Positions 7,391 to 15,552 of a stretch of 64,000 nt of DNA are shown piece after piece. The translations under genes were made by a program, and so were the position numbers. How positions within the stretch are numbered: position 1 is the first letter of the stretch; every line of letters starts with the position of its first letter. The notes under the pieces are model-generated. The model searched no databases. It had not been told where the DNA came from and was given only the letters and a program-made list of their open reading frames with translations. Source of the DNA: Eggerthella lenta DSM 2243 (lineage in GTDB: Bacteria; Actinomycetota; Coriobacteriia; Coriobacteriales; Eggerthellaceae); assembly GCF_000024265.1 (NCBI RefSeq), contig NC_013204.1:1042180-1106179 (forward strand), read 5' to 3'.

Positions 7391-8353
7391 CTAGATATGG
7401 AGCCCGGTGCCGCCATCGGCCCCGCCTGCGGTATTTGCCGCCGCGGTCCTCGCGCCCTCGAACAGGCGCTCTGGGATACGCCCGGGGATTACCTTCCTAT
7501 CTACCCTTTTGGCGTTTGCCCGATACGCCTTCACGGCCTGGACCACATCGTCGATGCCTCTGGCGGCCTTCTCGCTGTACGAGGGGGCGCACTCGATCCA
7601 GGCGGGACAGTTCACGACGAGCGCCTTGACGGATTCGATGTCATTCGCCACAAGGCCGGCGGAGAGCCCGTCTGGGTCCATGCCCACGGCGTCCTCGAAC
7701 CAGTCGAGGCGGTTGAGGCACGAGCCGTCCCAGCCGTCGTCGAACCCGAAGGAGGGCACGTCGTTCAGCGTGACCCCGCCGAAGAGCTCGAAGAATTTGC
7801 CTGGGAGCCCGTCGCCGCCGAAGGCGGCGAACACGTTCAGCAGGTAGCCGTTACAGGACGGGTCGGGGTCGACGGCGTCGGGGCACCAGTAGTACCCGAC
7901 CGGTAGGCTCTCGATATCCTCGATGGGCCCGCGCACCAAGTACGAAGGGCTCTCGAAGCGCCTGAGCGCCGCCGTGATCTCCTTCACGCTGCACGTCTCG
8001 GCATCGGGGCCGCAATAGCGATTGAAGCATCGAGCCCATGCGGCGCCGGTGGCGGTCGTCTCGCTAGCGATCCAGTCTTTGAGTGCCATGTCGTCCGGGA
8101 AGGTGACATCCACGGTGGAGTCCACGGCCATGTCCATCCAGGACCAATCGGGGTCCCCGGCCGCGTAGCGCTCGGGGCTGTCGAGCCCGGTCCCGAGCCT
8201 CACGTCATAGCTTCCGTCATCGAGGCGGCTGATAAGGATGCCCGGTTCGTTCTGGCGCCCGGAATACCCGAACGGGCACCAGAGGAAGCCGTTCTCCGCG
8301 TCCAGGTCGTGCAGCGTCGGCGTCCCCTCGATAATCTGATAGGTCTCTTCCAT
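7391..8353 (-). CDS. Unknown tail-bearing protein, second gene of the operon
   Basis: The 320-residue acidic protein is rich in aromatic residues and glycine. It has no recognisable domain, signal peptide or membrane segment. Near residues 165-200 it is especially Gly/Phe-rich (AAFGGDGLPGKFFELFGGV). The C-terminal ERLFEGARTAAANTAGG followed by TGLHI fits the shared tail, including the short terminal basic or histidine-containing motif. It sits 15 bases after the gene ending at 8369. Confidence 0.8.
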   Translation of the reverse strand: MEETYQIIEGTPTLHDLDAENGFLWCPFGYSGRQNEPGILISRLDDGSYDVRLGTGLDSPERYAAGDPDWSWMDMAVDSTVDVTFPDDMALKDWIASETTATGAAWARCFNRYCGPDAETCSVKEITAALRRFESPSYLVRGPIEDIESLPVGYYWCPDAVDPDPSCNGYLLNVFAAFGGDGLPGKFFELFGGVTLNDVPSFGFDDGWDGSCLNRLDWFEDAVGMDPDGLSAGLVANDIESVKALVVNCPAWIECAPSYSEKAARGIDDVVQAVKAYRANAKRVDRKVIPGRIPERLFEGARTAAANTAGGADGGTGLHI

Positions 8354-8368
8354 GGCTATGCCTCCCTC

Positions 8369-9589
8369 CTAGTGCTTGATGCCGCCGGCTCCGTCGGAGT
8401 CGGGCTTGACGCTCTTGGCGGCAGCCTCCTTGGCGGCCGCGGCGATATCGGCGGGTAGATGCGAGGGGATCTCGGCAGCCATCTGTCCCTCGAGGACCAT
8501 GTCGCCGTCGAGATGCACGTCGGTGCGGTGGTCCGGTTCCTCGTCGCGGCCGTTGTAGGTGAAGGCGCGAACGGGTGTCGGATAGAGGTCGTTGGCATCC
8601 GGGTTCGCATCGACGAAGGCGATATCCGCGCACTTGCCGCCGGGGATGTTGATGCCGACGCTGATGCCGTCCTCCTTGGCGTTGGCGATGAGCTCGCCCG
8701 CCTCGGTCTGGACGGAGAGTCCGCCGGCACCGACCCCCATGCGCTCCTCGAGCGCGGTGATGACGTCGCTGTATCGCCCGATGTGCTCATCGTCGATAAG
8801 GCCGCATGACAGATCGTAGCTCGCCATCGCGGCGGCCATCAACGCGCCGGTCATGCTGGTGCTGCCCTCTGCGATTCGGATATCCGCCGGATCGGTATGC
8901 TCGGCGATATAGCGCATCTCGTCGTATATGGCCGCCTTCTCTTCCAGCTTTCCGACCTGGCTCTCGATTTGTTCCACCTTCTTGTGGAGCGGTTCGTTGT
9001 AGAGGCGCTTGAGGTCGCGGTTGAAGGTCGCGATGCGTTCGTCCAGCTCTTCACTCGGCCCATCGATCTTCTTGGCGATCTCGGCGAAAACGATGCCCTG
9101 CATGAGCATCAACGCGATCCCGGAGCTTCGCACCTCGTCCATGGGAGTCTCGTTGACCTCCATGAGCGAATCGAACGTCTCGGCCTTGCGATGCTCTTCG
9201 GCTGCAAGCATCTCGTCATAGCGCACTTGCTCGGAAGGTGAGACCACCTCATCGAACTGTTCCCGCCAGTCGCGATCTACGGCGCAGTCCGGATGGTCGC
9301 CGAGGAAGACCAGTCTGCTGGACTCGTCCTCGTCATGATGAGACCAAAGGTCATATACGGCATCGTAATCCACGCCCGTGATGGCGGCGATCTTGGAAAA
9401 TACGTTCTCACGCACCAGGGAGTCCCCGACGCCGAGATACTTATAGATATCGCCGCCGTCCGCCATGCATTTCACGGCGCCGGCAAAGGTGGCGAGCGGG
9501 TTGATCCTGTAACCGAGCTCATCGGATGGAAAGGCCCGGATATACCAATCGCGGATACTAGACTTGAAATTGAAATGCTTCTTGCTCAT
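8369..9589 (-). CDS. Two-domain tail protein, first gene of its operon
   Basis: The 406-residue protein is modular. Residues 1-100 (SSIRDWY, TFAGAVKCMADGGDI, ITGVDYDAVYDL) are homologous to the N-terminus of the neighbour at 9717-10610. A helical middle (about 150-245) may form a coiled coil. The last 130 residues are homologous to the whole protein encoded at 6239-6634. The tail PADIAAAAKEAAAKSV ending GGIKH is one of the clearest. The promoter with palindrome copy 2 lies upstream and drives four genes down to 6239. Confidence 0.85.
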   Translation of the reverse strand: MSKKHFNFKSSIRDWYIRAFPSDELGYRINPLATFAGAVKCMADGGDIYKYLGVGDSLVRENVFSKIAAITGVDYDAVYDLWSHHDEDESSRLVFLGDHPDCAVDRDWREQFDEVVSPSEQVRYDEMLAAEEHRKAETFDSLMEVNETPMDEVRSSGIALMLMQGIVFAEIAKKIDGPSEELDERIATFNRDLKRLYNEPLHKKVEQIESQVGKLEEKAAIYDEMRYIAEHTDPADIRIAEGSTSMTGALMAAAMASYDLSCGLIDDEHIGRYSDVITALEERMGVGAGGLSVQTEAGELIANAKEDGISVGINIPGGKCADIAFVDANPDANDLYPTPVRAFTYNGRDEEPDHRTDVHLDGDMVLEGQMAAEIPSHLPADIAAAAKEAAAKSVKPDSDGAGGIKH

Positions 9590-9631
9590 TTCGCCAGCTC
9601 CAAAAAAGAGGGTCGGCCAGATACACCGAAG

Positions 9632-9680
9632 ATGCTACCCACATCGCCCATCAACGAGAACGGCCCTTCCCGAACGGGAA
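9632..9680 (-). promoter_or_regulatory. Regulon promoter, palindrome copy 2
   Basis: TTCCCGAACGGGAA is at 9667-9680 in a 12-bp perfect stem (9661-9686); TAGCAT is at 9632-9637, exactly 29 bp away. The -35 position reads TTCTCG. The stem also lies 31 bases after the stop at 9717 and could help terminate that gene. Confidence 0.75.
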
Positions 9681-9716
9681 GGGCCGCCATCTGACCGCGG
9701 CGAAACTAAGAAGGCG

Positions 9717-10610
9717 CTAGATATGCTTGCCGCTGCCGGCCCCATCGGCCGACACGTTGGCACTGGCCGCTTTCTTGGCCGCCGCAACTATGTTAGTTGG
9801 GCTGTTCTTGGCATTGCTCCGCTTCTCGATATCGGCAACGGCCTCTCTGGCGACGGCAAAACGAGGGTGAGTAAATGCACCAAGGCAACAAGCCAAGATA
9901 TAACGACGTGAAAACGGATGAGAGGTATAGACGGATTCGAAATGCATCTTATCCGTCGTCGGCTTCGCGCAGTCAAGCGCTTGAAGAACGAAGTCCGCCT
10001 GTATGAACGCCAACTGGACCTGGCAGGCCGCGAACAGCTCGGTGGCATGGCTCCGAACGGCCTCGAGGTTGTAGTGCTCGGCGTGGCGATCGCAATAGAC
10101 CGTATTGATGGCATCGATAGCGATAGAATCGGTGCGCCACTCGAGATTGGGCAGGACTCGCTCCGCAATACCGTAGAGAACAGGGTCGTCAAGGGATGAC
10201 ATAACCTCGTTCAGCATAGCGTGATTTGCGATGGCGAAGGCCTTGCCGAAATCGATATCGACAGTGGAAATTCGCCTAGATCTGGGCTCGATCACGAGCT
10301 TGGCGGCCTCAATGAGGCGCAGTTCGTCCTCGTCGATGAAATCGCTATTCATCGGCCCCTCGTGACAGACATTTGAAACGGTCTCGTAACTCTCCCCGGT
10401 GATCTCAGCCAGTTTCGCGAGCACGATGTTGCCGAAAATCTCGCTATTGGAACCGATAAGGTCATTCAAATCGACACCGTTCGCCATGCCCACGACGACG
10501 TCTGCGAACGTGATATCGGGACGAGTCCACACCTGGAAGCTATTCCTCGGGCAGAAGTCCCTATACCAATCGAGGACGCTCGAATCGAGTTCGTATTGTT
10601 TTGCCGCCAT
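9717..10610 (-). CDS. Tail protein with the DWY N-terminal domain
   Basis: The first 90 residues (SSVLDWY, TFADVVVGMANGVDL, LAEITGESYETV) match the N-terminus of the 406-residue neighbour. The rest (about residues 90-265) is helical with no similarity I can name. The tail is PTNIVAAAKKAASANV ending GSGKHI. It is a single-gene unit with its own copy of the promoter (10653-10701). Base composition in its 3' half is less GC-rich than its neighbours, which may reflect recent acquisition. Confidence 0.8.
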   Translation of the reverse strand: MAAKQYELDSSVLDWYRDFCPRNSFQVWTRPDITFADVVVGMANGVDLNDLIGSNSEIFGNIVLAKLAEITGESYETVSNVCHEGPMNSDFIDEDELRLIEAAKLVIEPRSRRISTVDIDFGKAFAIANHAMLNEVMSSLDDPVLYGIAERVLPNLEWRTDSIAIDAINTVYCDRHAEHYNLEAVRSHATELFAACQVQLAFIQADFVLQALDCAKPTTDKMHFESVYTSHPFSRRYILACCLGAFTHPRFAVAREAVADIEKRSNAKNSPTNIVAAAKKAASANVSADGAGSGKHI

Positions 10611-10652
10611 AAACCATCAGCTCCAAAAACAAGTCAGCCAGATACATAGAAG

Positions 10653-10701
10653 ATGCTACCCGCACCGTCCGACAACGAGAACGACCCTTTCCGAATGGGA
10701 A
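10653..10701 (-). promoter_or_regulatory. Regulon promoter, palindrome copy 3 (variant)
   Basis: The variant TTTCCGAATGGGAA is at 10688-10701; TAGCAT is at 10653-10658, exactly 29 bp away; the -35 position is TTCTCG, as in copy 2. The palindrome lies 35 bases after the stop at 10737. Confidence 0.7.
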
Positions 10702-10736
10702 AGGCCGCCATCAATCGACAATGAGAACGGTCCGCA

Positions 10737-12146
10737 CTAGATACGCTTCCCGCCGCCACAGCCGTCACCCGATAGCTTCGCCGCGGCCGTCTTCTTGGCC
10801 GCGGCGGCCATATCGGCAGGGTTGTAGGCCTTCTGAACGGGACGCACGTAGGTGGCCTTCATCTTTTCCGGTTCCTCGACGCCCACGATAGTGAAGTCCC
10901 CGTTGACCGTCTTGCCGACCATGCCGCACAGCTCCTCCGCGGTATAGCCGGAGAAGAAGATCTGTTCGTCGATATCGAGCGGTTCCGTGTCCTGCTCGCA
11001 GAAGAGTCGATATTGGGCGGTACCGGGCTCGTCCGGGAAACTGACCCACACGGGGATGACCGTGACCTCGGTCACGGCATTCTTGGCCGCCTCCGCCTGA
11101 ACGCTGGGTTCGGGTACGACATCGGTGGCCTTGGGGATCGGGAGCGCTTCGCGGCTCTTGAGCCCCGGTGCCTCGATGCCGAGCCTGACGCACGCGCGCG
11201 CCGCCAGGCGGTCGAGCCCGATATTCTCTGCGAACTCGCGGGCCTCCTTGCCGTCGAGGGTCCAGAAGTCCGGTCCGATGGTGGCGCCGGACCAGGAATC
11301 GGCGTTGAGGTCATACCCGATGGTCGTCTCATGGCAGAAGAGCTTCCTGCCGCCCACATCGGGGGCATGCGTGATGGGGGAGAAGTTCAGGATGATGTTA
11401 TGCTCACCCGACGGGAAATCGATGCCGATGGCGTCGACGGAAAGCGAGTCGGGATAGCCCGTTCCCCAACCGTAGCCGAGGCCGGAGAAATCGACCCTAC
11501 CGAGCCCGTGGACCGCCTGCTCTTTTTTCATGGGGACGACCTTCGACGTTGTCTCCGACTTCTTTGTCTTGCCGACCACGGCCGTGTCACCGAGCCCGAG
11601 TTCGCGGCGGCGCGGGACCATCCTCTCGTTGAAGGCGAGCACCGCCGCGCGGCACTCATCGGCTCCCGCGGACGGGATGATCGGGCGCCCGTCCAGCTTC
11701 GCGATCTCCTCGGAGTCCATGAGCGTGAGGTTTTGGAAGAATGTCCTCGCCTCGACCTCGGAAAAGTCCGCCATCGTGCTCTCGCAGAGCCAGTCGCGGG
11801 CGGTGTCGTGGTCGGTGAACTGGTCAGCGTCCTCGATGATGGCGAAACAGCGCGAACGCACCTCGTTGTTGCCGAGCTCGTGGTCCCAGTCGTCGGCTAG
11901 GATGCGCGCTCCCACCGTGAACGCGTCGGGGAAGTACGCCTCATGGTCGCGGCGCTCCGCGGGCGTGTCGTCGTCCCAGTCGAGCAGCATGCCGTCAAAA
12001 AGCCCGCAGGTCCCGGTGGGGTCGAGCTCCATTTCTGTATAGTCCCAGCCCAACTCCTCGACGTTGCCGGAAGACATCACGTTGACGGCGGTGAAGCCGT
12101 TGCAGACGACCGCCGCCCACCTGTCGAGCTCGTATTTCTCGGCCAT
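10737..12146 (-). CDS. Unknown 469-residue tail protein
   Basis: The ATG at 12146 is better spaced from AAAGGAT than the one at 12152. Around residues 125-150 it has SEVEARTFFQNLTLMD and LDGRPII, also present in the protein at 30753-31877 (SEVDARRLMQDLTLVD, DRSRPLI), so these are distant paralogues. The later part (residues 390-440) has a DIDEQIFFSGYTAEELCGMV stretch. The end NPADMAAAAKKTAAAKL then GGGKRI is a textbook copy of the tail. It follows the gene at 12171 by 24 bases in the operon from promoter copy 4. Confidence 0.8.
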   Translation of the reverse strand: MAEKYELDRWAAVVCNGFTAVNVMSSGNVEELGWDYTEMELDPTGTCGLFDGMLLDWDDDTPAERRDHEAYFPDAFTVGARILADDWDHELGNNEVRSRCFAIIEDADQFTDHDTARDWLCESTMADFSEVEARTFFQNLTLMDSEEIAKLDGRPIIPSAGADECRAAVLAFNERMVPRRRELGLGDTAVVGKTKKSETTSKVVPMKKEQAVHGLGRVDFSGLGYGWGTGYPDSLSVDAIGIDFPSGEHNIILNFSPITHAPDVGGRKLFCHETTIGYDLNADSWSGATIGPDFWTLDGKEAREFAENIGLDRLAARACVRLGIEAPGLKSREALPIPKATDVVPEPSVQAEAAKNAVTEVTVIPVWVSFPDEPGTAQYRLFCEQDTEPLDIDEQIFFSGYTAEELCGMVGKTVNGDFTIVGVEEPEKMKATYVRPVQKAYNPADMAAAAKKTAAAKLSGDGCGGGKRI

Positions 12147-12170
12147 GGCCATATCCTTTCAAACGCGCTT

Positions 12171-13106
12171 TTACAGCTTGATCGCGCCGGCATCCCCGGT
12201 GCCGTCGCCGGCGGAACACCCGGCGGCTTTCTTCGCGGCCGAGGCGACCTTGCCCGGGACGGGCTTCTTCTCCTCGTCGGCGAGCTCGCGCATGGAGTAC
12301 CGATAGCACCACGCTTTCGCCTCTTCGGCGGAGGCGAAACGGGTTCCCGCATCCTTGCCGACAGTCTCTCCCGCCGAGACCATGACCTTATAGGGCTTGT
12401 CCGTGCCGCTGGTTTCACAGTAGATATCGAACACCGTCTCCCCGAAGCGGTAAGACTTCTGCGCCGCGCCGTAGGCACGCTCCGCGAAATGCGGCAGCGA
12501 GCACGGCCCGACATCGGACACATCGTAGAGGTTGCCGAGGAGGATATGGAAATCATCTAGGTCCATCTTGCCGGGCGCGTAGCGCTCGCCTCCGAGCCTG
12601 AACCCCTTGCCGTCGAACGATACCCCGGAGATGAGCCGCACGTCCAGGTAGGCGGTGCCGTCATGGTGGGACGCCTCGATACTGAACGTGCCGTTCGTGT
12701 CGACGATGCGGTCGATTTGGCAATCCACGAGGGCATCCGCGCTGCCCTTCCCGTCGATGAGGTCGCGCAGCGAGTTGGCCGCGACGAGGCCGCGGGAGGG
12801 AACGTCCCAGCGCCCGACCGACCCCATGGCGACCACGGAGATCTCAGCCGGGTGCTCCGGGTCGTCGCCGCACTTCAACTCGCGGAGCATGGAATCGAAG
12901 TTGGCGATCTCGTCGTCGAGATAGAGGTCGATGTCCCTGTCGAGCGCATTGCGGACCTCCTTCATGAGCTCGTCGGAGTACAGCACTTCGCCCACGTCGA
13001 CTCCGTGCTCCTCGGCGACCTCGAAGGCGTAGTCTTTCTCCGCCTCATCGGAGAGGTAGTAGGCCCGGTCGTAGAGGACGCGTTCCGCGGGCATGAAGAG
13101 ATTCAT
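12171..13106 (-). CDS. Unknown 311-residue tail protein, first gene of its operon
   Basis: No known family is evident. The sequence is acidic and mixed alpha/beta in appearance. The last 60 residues before the tail (DKPYKVMVSAGETVG and FASAEEAKAWCYRY) look like a small separate domain. The tail is VPGKVASAAKKAAGCS ending GAIKL. The start has AAAGGACTTCGCC before ATG, the ribosome-site spacing typical of this regulon. It is followed by the 469-residue gene after 24 bases. Confidence 0.8.
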   Translation of the reverse strand: MNLFMPAERVLYDRAYYLSDEAEKDYAFEVAEEHGVDVGEVLYSDELMKEVRNALDRDIDLYLDDEIANFDSMLRELKCGDDPEHPAEISVVAMGSVGRWDVPSRGLVAANSLRDLIDGKGSADALVDCQIDRIVDTNGTFSIEASHHDGTAYLDVRLISGVSFDGKGFRLGGERYAPGKMDLDDFHILLGNLYDVSDVGPCSLPHFAERAYGAAQKSYRFGETVFDIYCETSGTDKPYKVMVSAGETVGKDAGTRFASAEEAKAWCYRYSMRELADEEKKPVPGKVASAAKKAAGCSAGDGTGDAGAIKL

Positions 13107-13167
13107 GGCGAAGTCCTTTCGGTTGGAAACGAAGGCACGGGACCGGTCCGGTCACCGCTATAGACCG

Positions 13168-13226
13168 ATAGTACCCGCCCGAATCGCCAACAGTCATGGC
13201 CACGCACCCTCTTTCCCGAACGGGAA
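13168..13226 (-). promoter_or_regulatory. Regulon promoter, palindrome copy 4 (39-bp spacing)
   Basis: TTCCCGAACGGGAA is at 13213-13226; TACTAT is at 13168-13173, 39 bp away, one helical turn more than the common 29 bp. Confidence 0.65.
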
Positions 13227-13255
13227 GTCGACAGGCCTGCTGGGGTCTTGAACGC

Positions 13256-13288
13256 AAAAGGCCCCGGACCCGAAAAGGGCCCCGGGTC
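13256..13288 (-). terminator. Imperfect GC hairpin with TTTT after the gene ending at 13317
   Basis: On the minus strand a GC-rich imperfect stem (arms around GGGGCCC and GGGTCCGGGGCC) is followed by TTTTGCG at 13254-13259. It is positioned as terminator for the 565-residue gene upstream. Confidence 0.5.
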
Positions 13289-13316
13289 AAATATCACGCC
13301 GACGCAAGCCAATTCG

Positions 13317-15014
13317 CTAGAGACGGCACCCGGCCTCGACCGCGTTACCCCGCCCGCTGAGGCGATCATTCATCGCGAGCGCCCCCGCGGCGAGCTTCGC
13401 CGCCGCGGCGTTGCCGAGCGAGGCGCGGTAGGTGAGCGTGTCGACGCCGTAGGCCTGGACCCTGCATCCCGTGATCGCGCCGAGCATCGCCATGGCCTCG
13501 TCCCGGTTGCCGAAGTGTCTGACCACATCGGACATCCCAGCATCGACACGGCGCACGGCGATATCGCACAGCGGCTCAAGCCCGCGGGGGGATTCCTCGA
13601 GATAGGCGAGGACGCAGTCGATGCCGTTGGAGGCCGCCGCCGCGGAGACCTCGTCGAAACCGATTTTCGAGCAGTCGAGCTTGACGCCGCCGACCTCGAA
13701 GCCTTGCTCCCCGTCGCGCATGCAGTACCACAGGCAGGGGACGCCCGCGCCCGCATCGGCATCAAGGGTGCGCGACAGGAACGCCACCCCGTCCTCGTCC
13801 TCCCAGGGCGTGAGCGGCGTGACGTCGCGCGGGGCATCCTGCGCCACATAGAGGGGCGACATGAACGTGTCGTCAGCATAGGCGCCGAGCACGGTGCCCG
13901 CGCGGCTGTACTCGGTCTCGCCGAACGCTCCGTCGATCGCGCGCAGCACATCGTCCGCATCGGTGCCGGCGGCAAAGCCGCGCCAGTCGCGGAAGAGCAT
14001 GCCAAAGCGGTCGACGTTGTCCGCGAGCTCCTTATAGAGTCCGTGGACGGTTCCGGGCAGGTCGTAAGCGTCCTCCGGGGCGATGGGCCGCCCGGCGAGC
14101 ATGAAGGCCTCGCCGTCGCGGATGTCCTGGTCGACAAGCGTCTCGGGGTGAAGTCCCGCTTCGGGCTCGCCCGCCGCGGTCCTGTCGACGAGCATGGCCG
14201 CGTAGCGGGCGTCTCCGCCGGCAATCTCGAGGAAGTCGCCCCAGCGGTAGGTCTTCTCGTCGGGCGCATTGCCGTCCGGTACGTACTCACAATCGAGGTA
14301 GGCCTTTACCGCCGCGAGGCAGTCGGGGCATTCATCAGGAAGGTGCCGGGCGATTTCGAGGATATCGCTGTCGGCGAACCCGTATCTGCACGACAGCTCC
14401 TTGGCGTAATACGAGAAGTCGAGGAGGCTCTTCTTCGTATAGGGACCGACGCGCATATCCGCCTCGCCGGGCACGCCGAGCCAGAAACCGTCGAACAGTT
14501 CGAGATCGCATCCGATGGCGTCTTCAATGGAATCGACCGCCTCGCGCGGGTCGAGCCCGCGGCTCACGCCGGGCGTGTACTTGAACGACCTTCCGCTGAA
14601 ATACTCCAGGAGATCGACCCCGAACTCGGAACGCGGGAGGTCGGCGGCGGGCAAGTCGAACGACCCCGCCTCAAATCGCTCGGTATACGCCCCGGTGGCG
14701 TCGTCGACATCGTTGCGCAGAAACGCGATCTGGATCAGGTCCGCCCCGTCGTGGGACACCGGGCGGAACAGCGCGACTCCGTCGCTAAGACCGCAGCACC
14801 CGACGATTTCGCAGGCATAGGCATGCTCTGGCTCATCCCCCTCGTACTGGCCGCCGGTCGATACCATATCGATGGTATCCATGGCGCTGTAGACGTGGCC
14901 GCCCGCGATCCCGAGGAAATCGTCCCAGCGGTACGCGTCCGTATGGCCCTCGGGCGTGTACTCCACATCGGTATATCTGAAAATACCCGTATCGTTCCGT
15001 CTGTCTGCGTCCAT
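13317..15014 (-). CDS. Unknown 565-residue tail protein with an internal repeat
   Basis: The start MDADRRND at 15014 is chosen because the longer frame would translate through the palindrome and promoter. Two copies of a YRWDDFLGIAGG / YRWGDFLEIAGG motif, about 240 residues apart, suggest duplication of an N-terminal module. No signal peptide, membrane segment or known fold is visible. The tail is LGNAAAAKLAAGALA ending EAGCRL. It is a single-gene unit between promoter copy 5 and the hairpin at 13256-13288. Confidence 0.8.
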   Translation of the reverse strand: MDADRRNDTGIFRYTDVEYTPEGHTDAYRWDDFLGIAGGHVYSAMDTIDMVSTGGQYEGDEPEHAYACEIVGCCGLSDGVALFRPVSHDGADLIQIAFLRNDVDDATGAYTERFEAGSFDLPAADLPRSEFGVDLLEYFSGRSFKYTPGVSRGLDPREAVDSIEDAIGCDLELFDGFWLGVPGEADMRVGPYTKKSLLDFSYYAKELSCRYGFADSDILEIARHLPDECPDCLAAVKAYLDCEYVPDGNAPDEKTYRWGDFLEIAGGDARYAAMLVDRTAAGEPEAGLHPETLVDQDIRDGEAFMLAGRPIAPEDAYDLPGTVHGLYKELADNVDRFGMLFRDWRGFAAGTDADDVLRAIDGAFGETEYSRAGTVLGAYADDTFMSPLYVAQDAPRDVTPLTPWEDEDGVAFLSRTLDADAGAGVPCLWYCMRDGEQGFEVGGVKLDCSKIGFDEVSAAAASNGIDCVLAYLEESPRGLEPLCDIAVRRVDAGMSDVVRHFGNRDEAMAMLGAITGCRVQAYGVDTLTYRASLGNAAAAKLAAGALAMNDRLSGRGNAVEAGCRL

Positions 15015-15059
15015 ATCGATGCACTCCAATTCGCAAAAGCCGGCACTCTGATACCCGAG

Positions 15060-15118
15060 ATGGTAGGGCCGCCGTCCCGCGATGCGGCCCGGCGGCCCGT
15101 AAGGTTCCCGAACGGGAA
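15060..15118 (-). promoter_or_regulatory. Regulon promoter, palindrome copy 5 (39-bp spacing)
   Basis: TTCCCGAACGGGAA is at 15105-15118; TACCAT is at 15060-15065, 39 bp away. It lies between the stop at 15125 and the start at 15014. Confidence 0.65.
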
Positions 15119-15124
15119 ACCCGG

Positions 15125-15538
15125 TCACTTCCTCTGCCGCTTGGTCGGCGTCAGCTTGCCCGAGCCGGTCTTCTTGAGGATCGACTTGGCGGCATGGGCC
15201 ATCTGCGGCGGCGTCTTCTCGTAGAGCTTCCCGGCCTCGACGTCGTCGACGAGCCGTTCGGCCTCGCCAGGCGTGAGCGTCTGGGCGCAGACCTGCCTAC
15301 AGCTCAGGTCCTCGGACTCCACGGCATCCACGACCTCGATTCCCTCGCGGCGGCACGGCGCCCCGACCAAGTCGAGCGGAGCGCGGACGCGTCCCGCCTC
15401 GATGAGCGCGGCGACCTTCTCGCGGGCAGCCTCGGCGTCCGTGGCGAGCGCGGGATAGCTGAAGGTGACGGACTCGGAGACCGTCACCATATAGTATTCG
15501 GCGCCGGTCTCGGCCGCGGTCTCGAGTCTTTCAACCAT
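15125..15538 (-). CDS. Small tail-bearing protein, end of a long operon
   Basis: The 137-residue protein starts at MVERLE (ATG 15538) downstream of AAGGAG. The N-terminal half predicts as a small beta-containing domain (EYYMVTVSESVTFSYPALA). A segment AQTLTPGEAERLVDDVEAGK follows. The end PPQMAHAAKSILKKTG and the basic KRQRK make a strongly positive version of the tail. No family recognised. It ends the gene row that begins at 20797. Confidence 0.7.
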   Translation of the reverse strand: MVERLETAAETGAEYYMVTVSESVTFSYPALATDAEAAREKVAALIEAGRVRAPLDLVGAPCRREGIEVVDAVESEDLSCRQVCAQTLTPGEAERLVDDVEAGKLYEKTPPQMAHAAKSILKKTGSGKLTPTKRQRK

Positions 15539-15552
15539 ATAGACCAATCTCC

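Noticed and set aside
15014-15128. Longer N-terminus for the gene ending at 13317
   Set aside because: It would translate the palindrome (giving FPVRE) and the -10 box; the same artefact appears upstream of 54689 and 60677.
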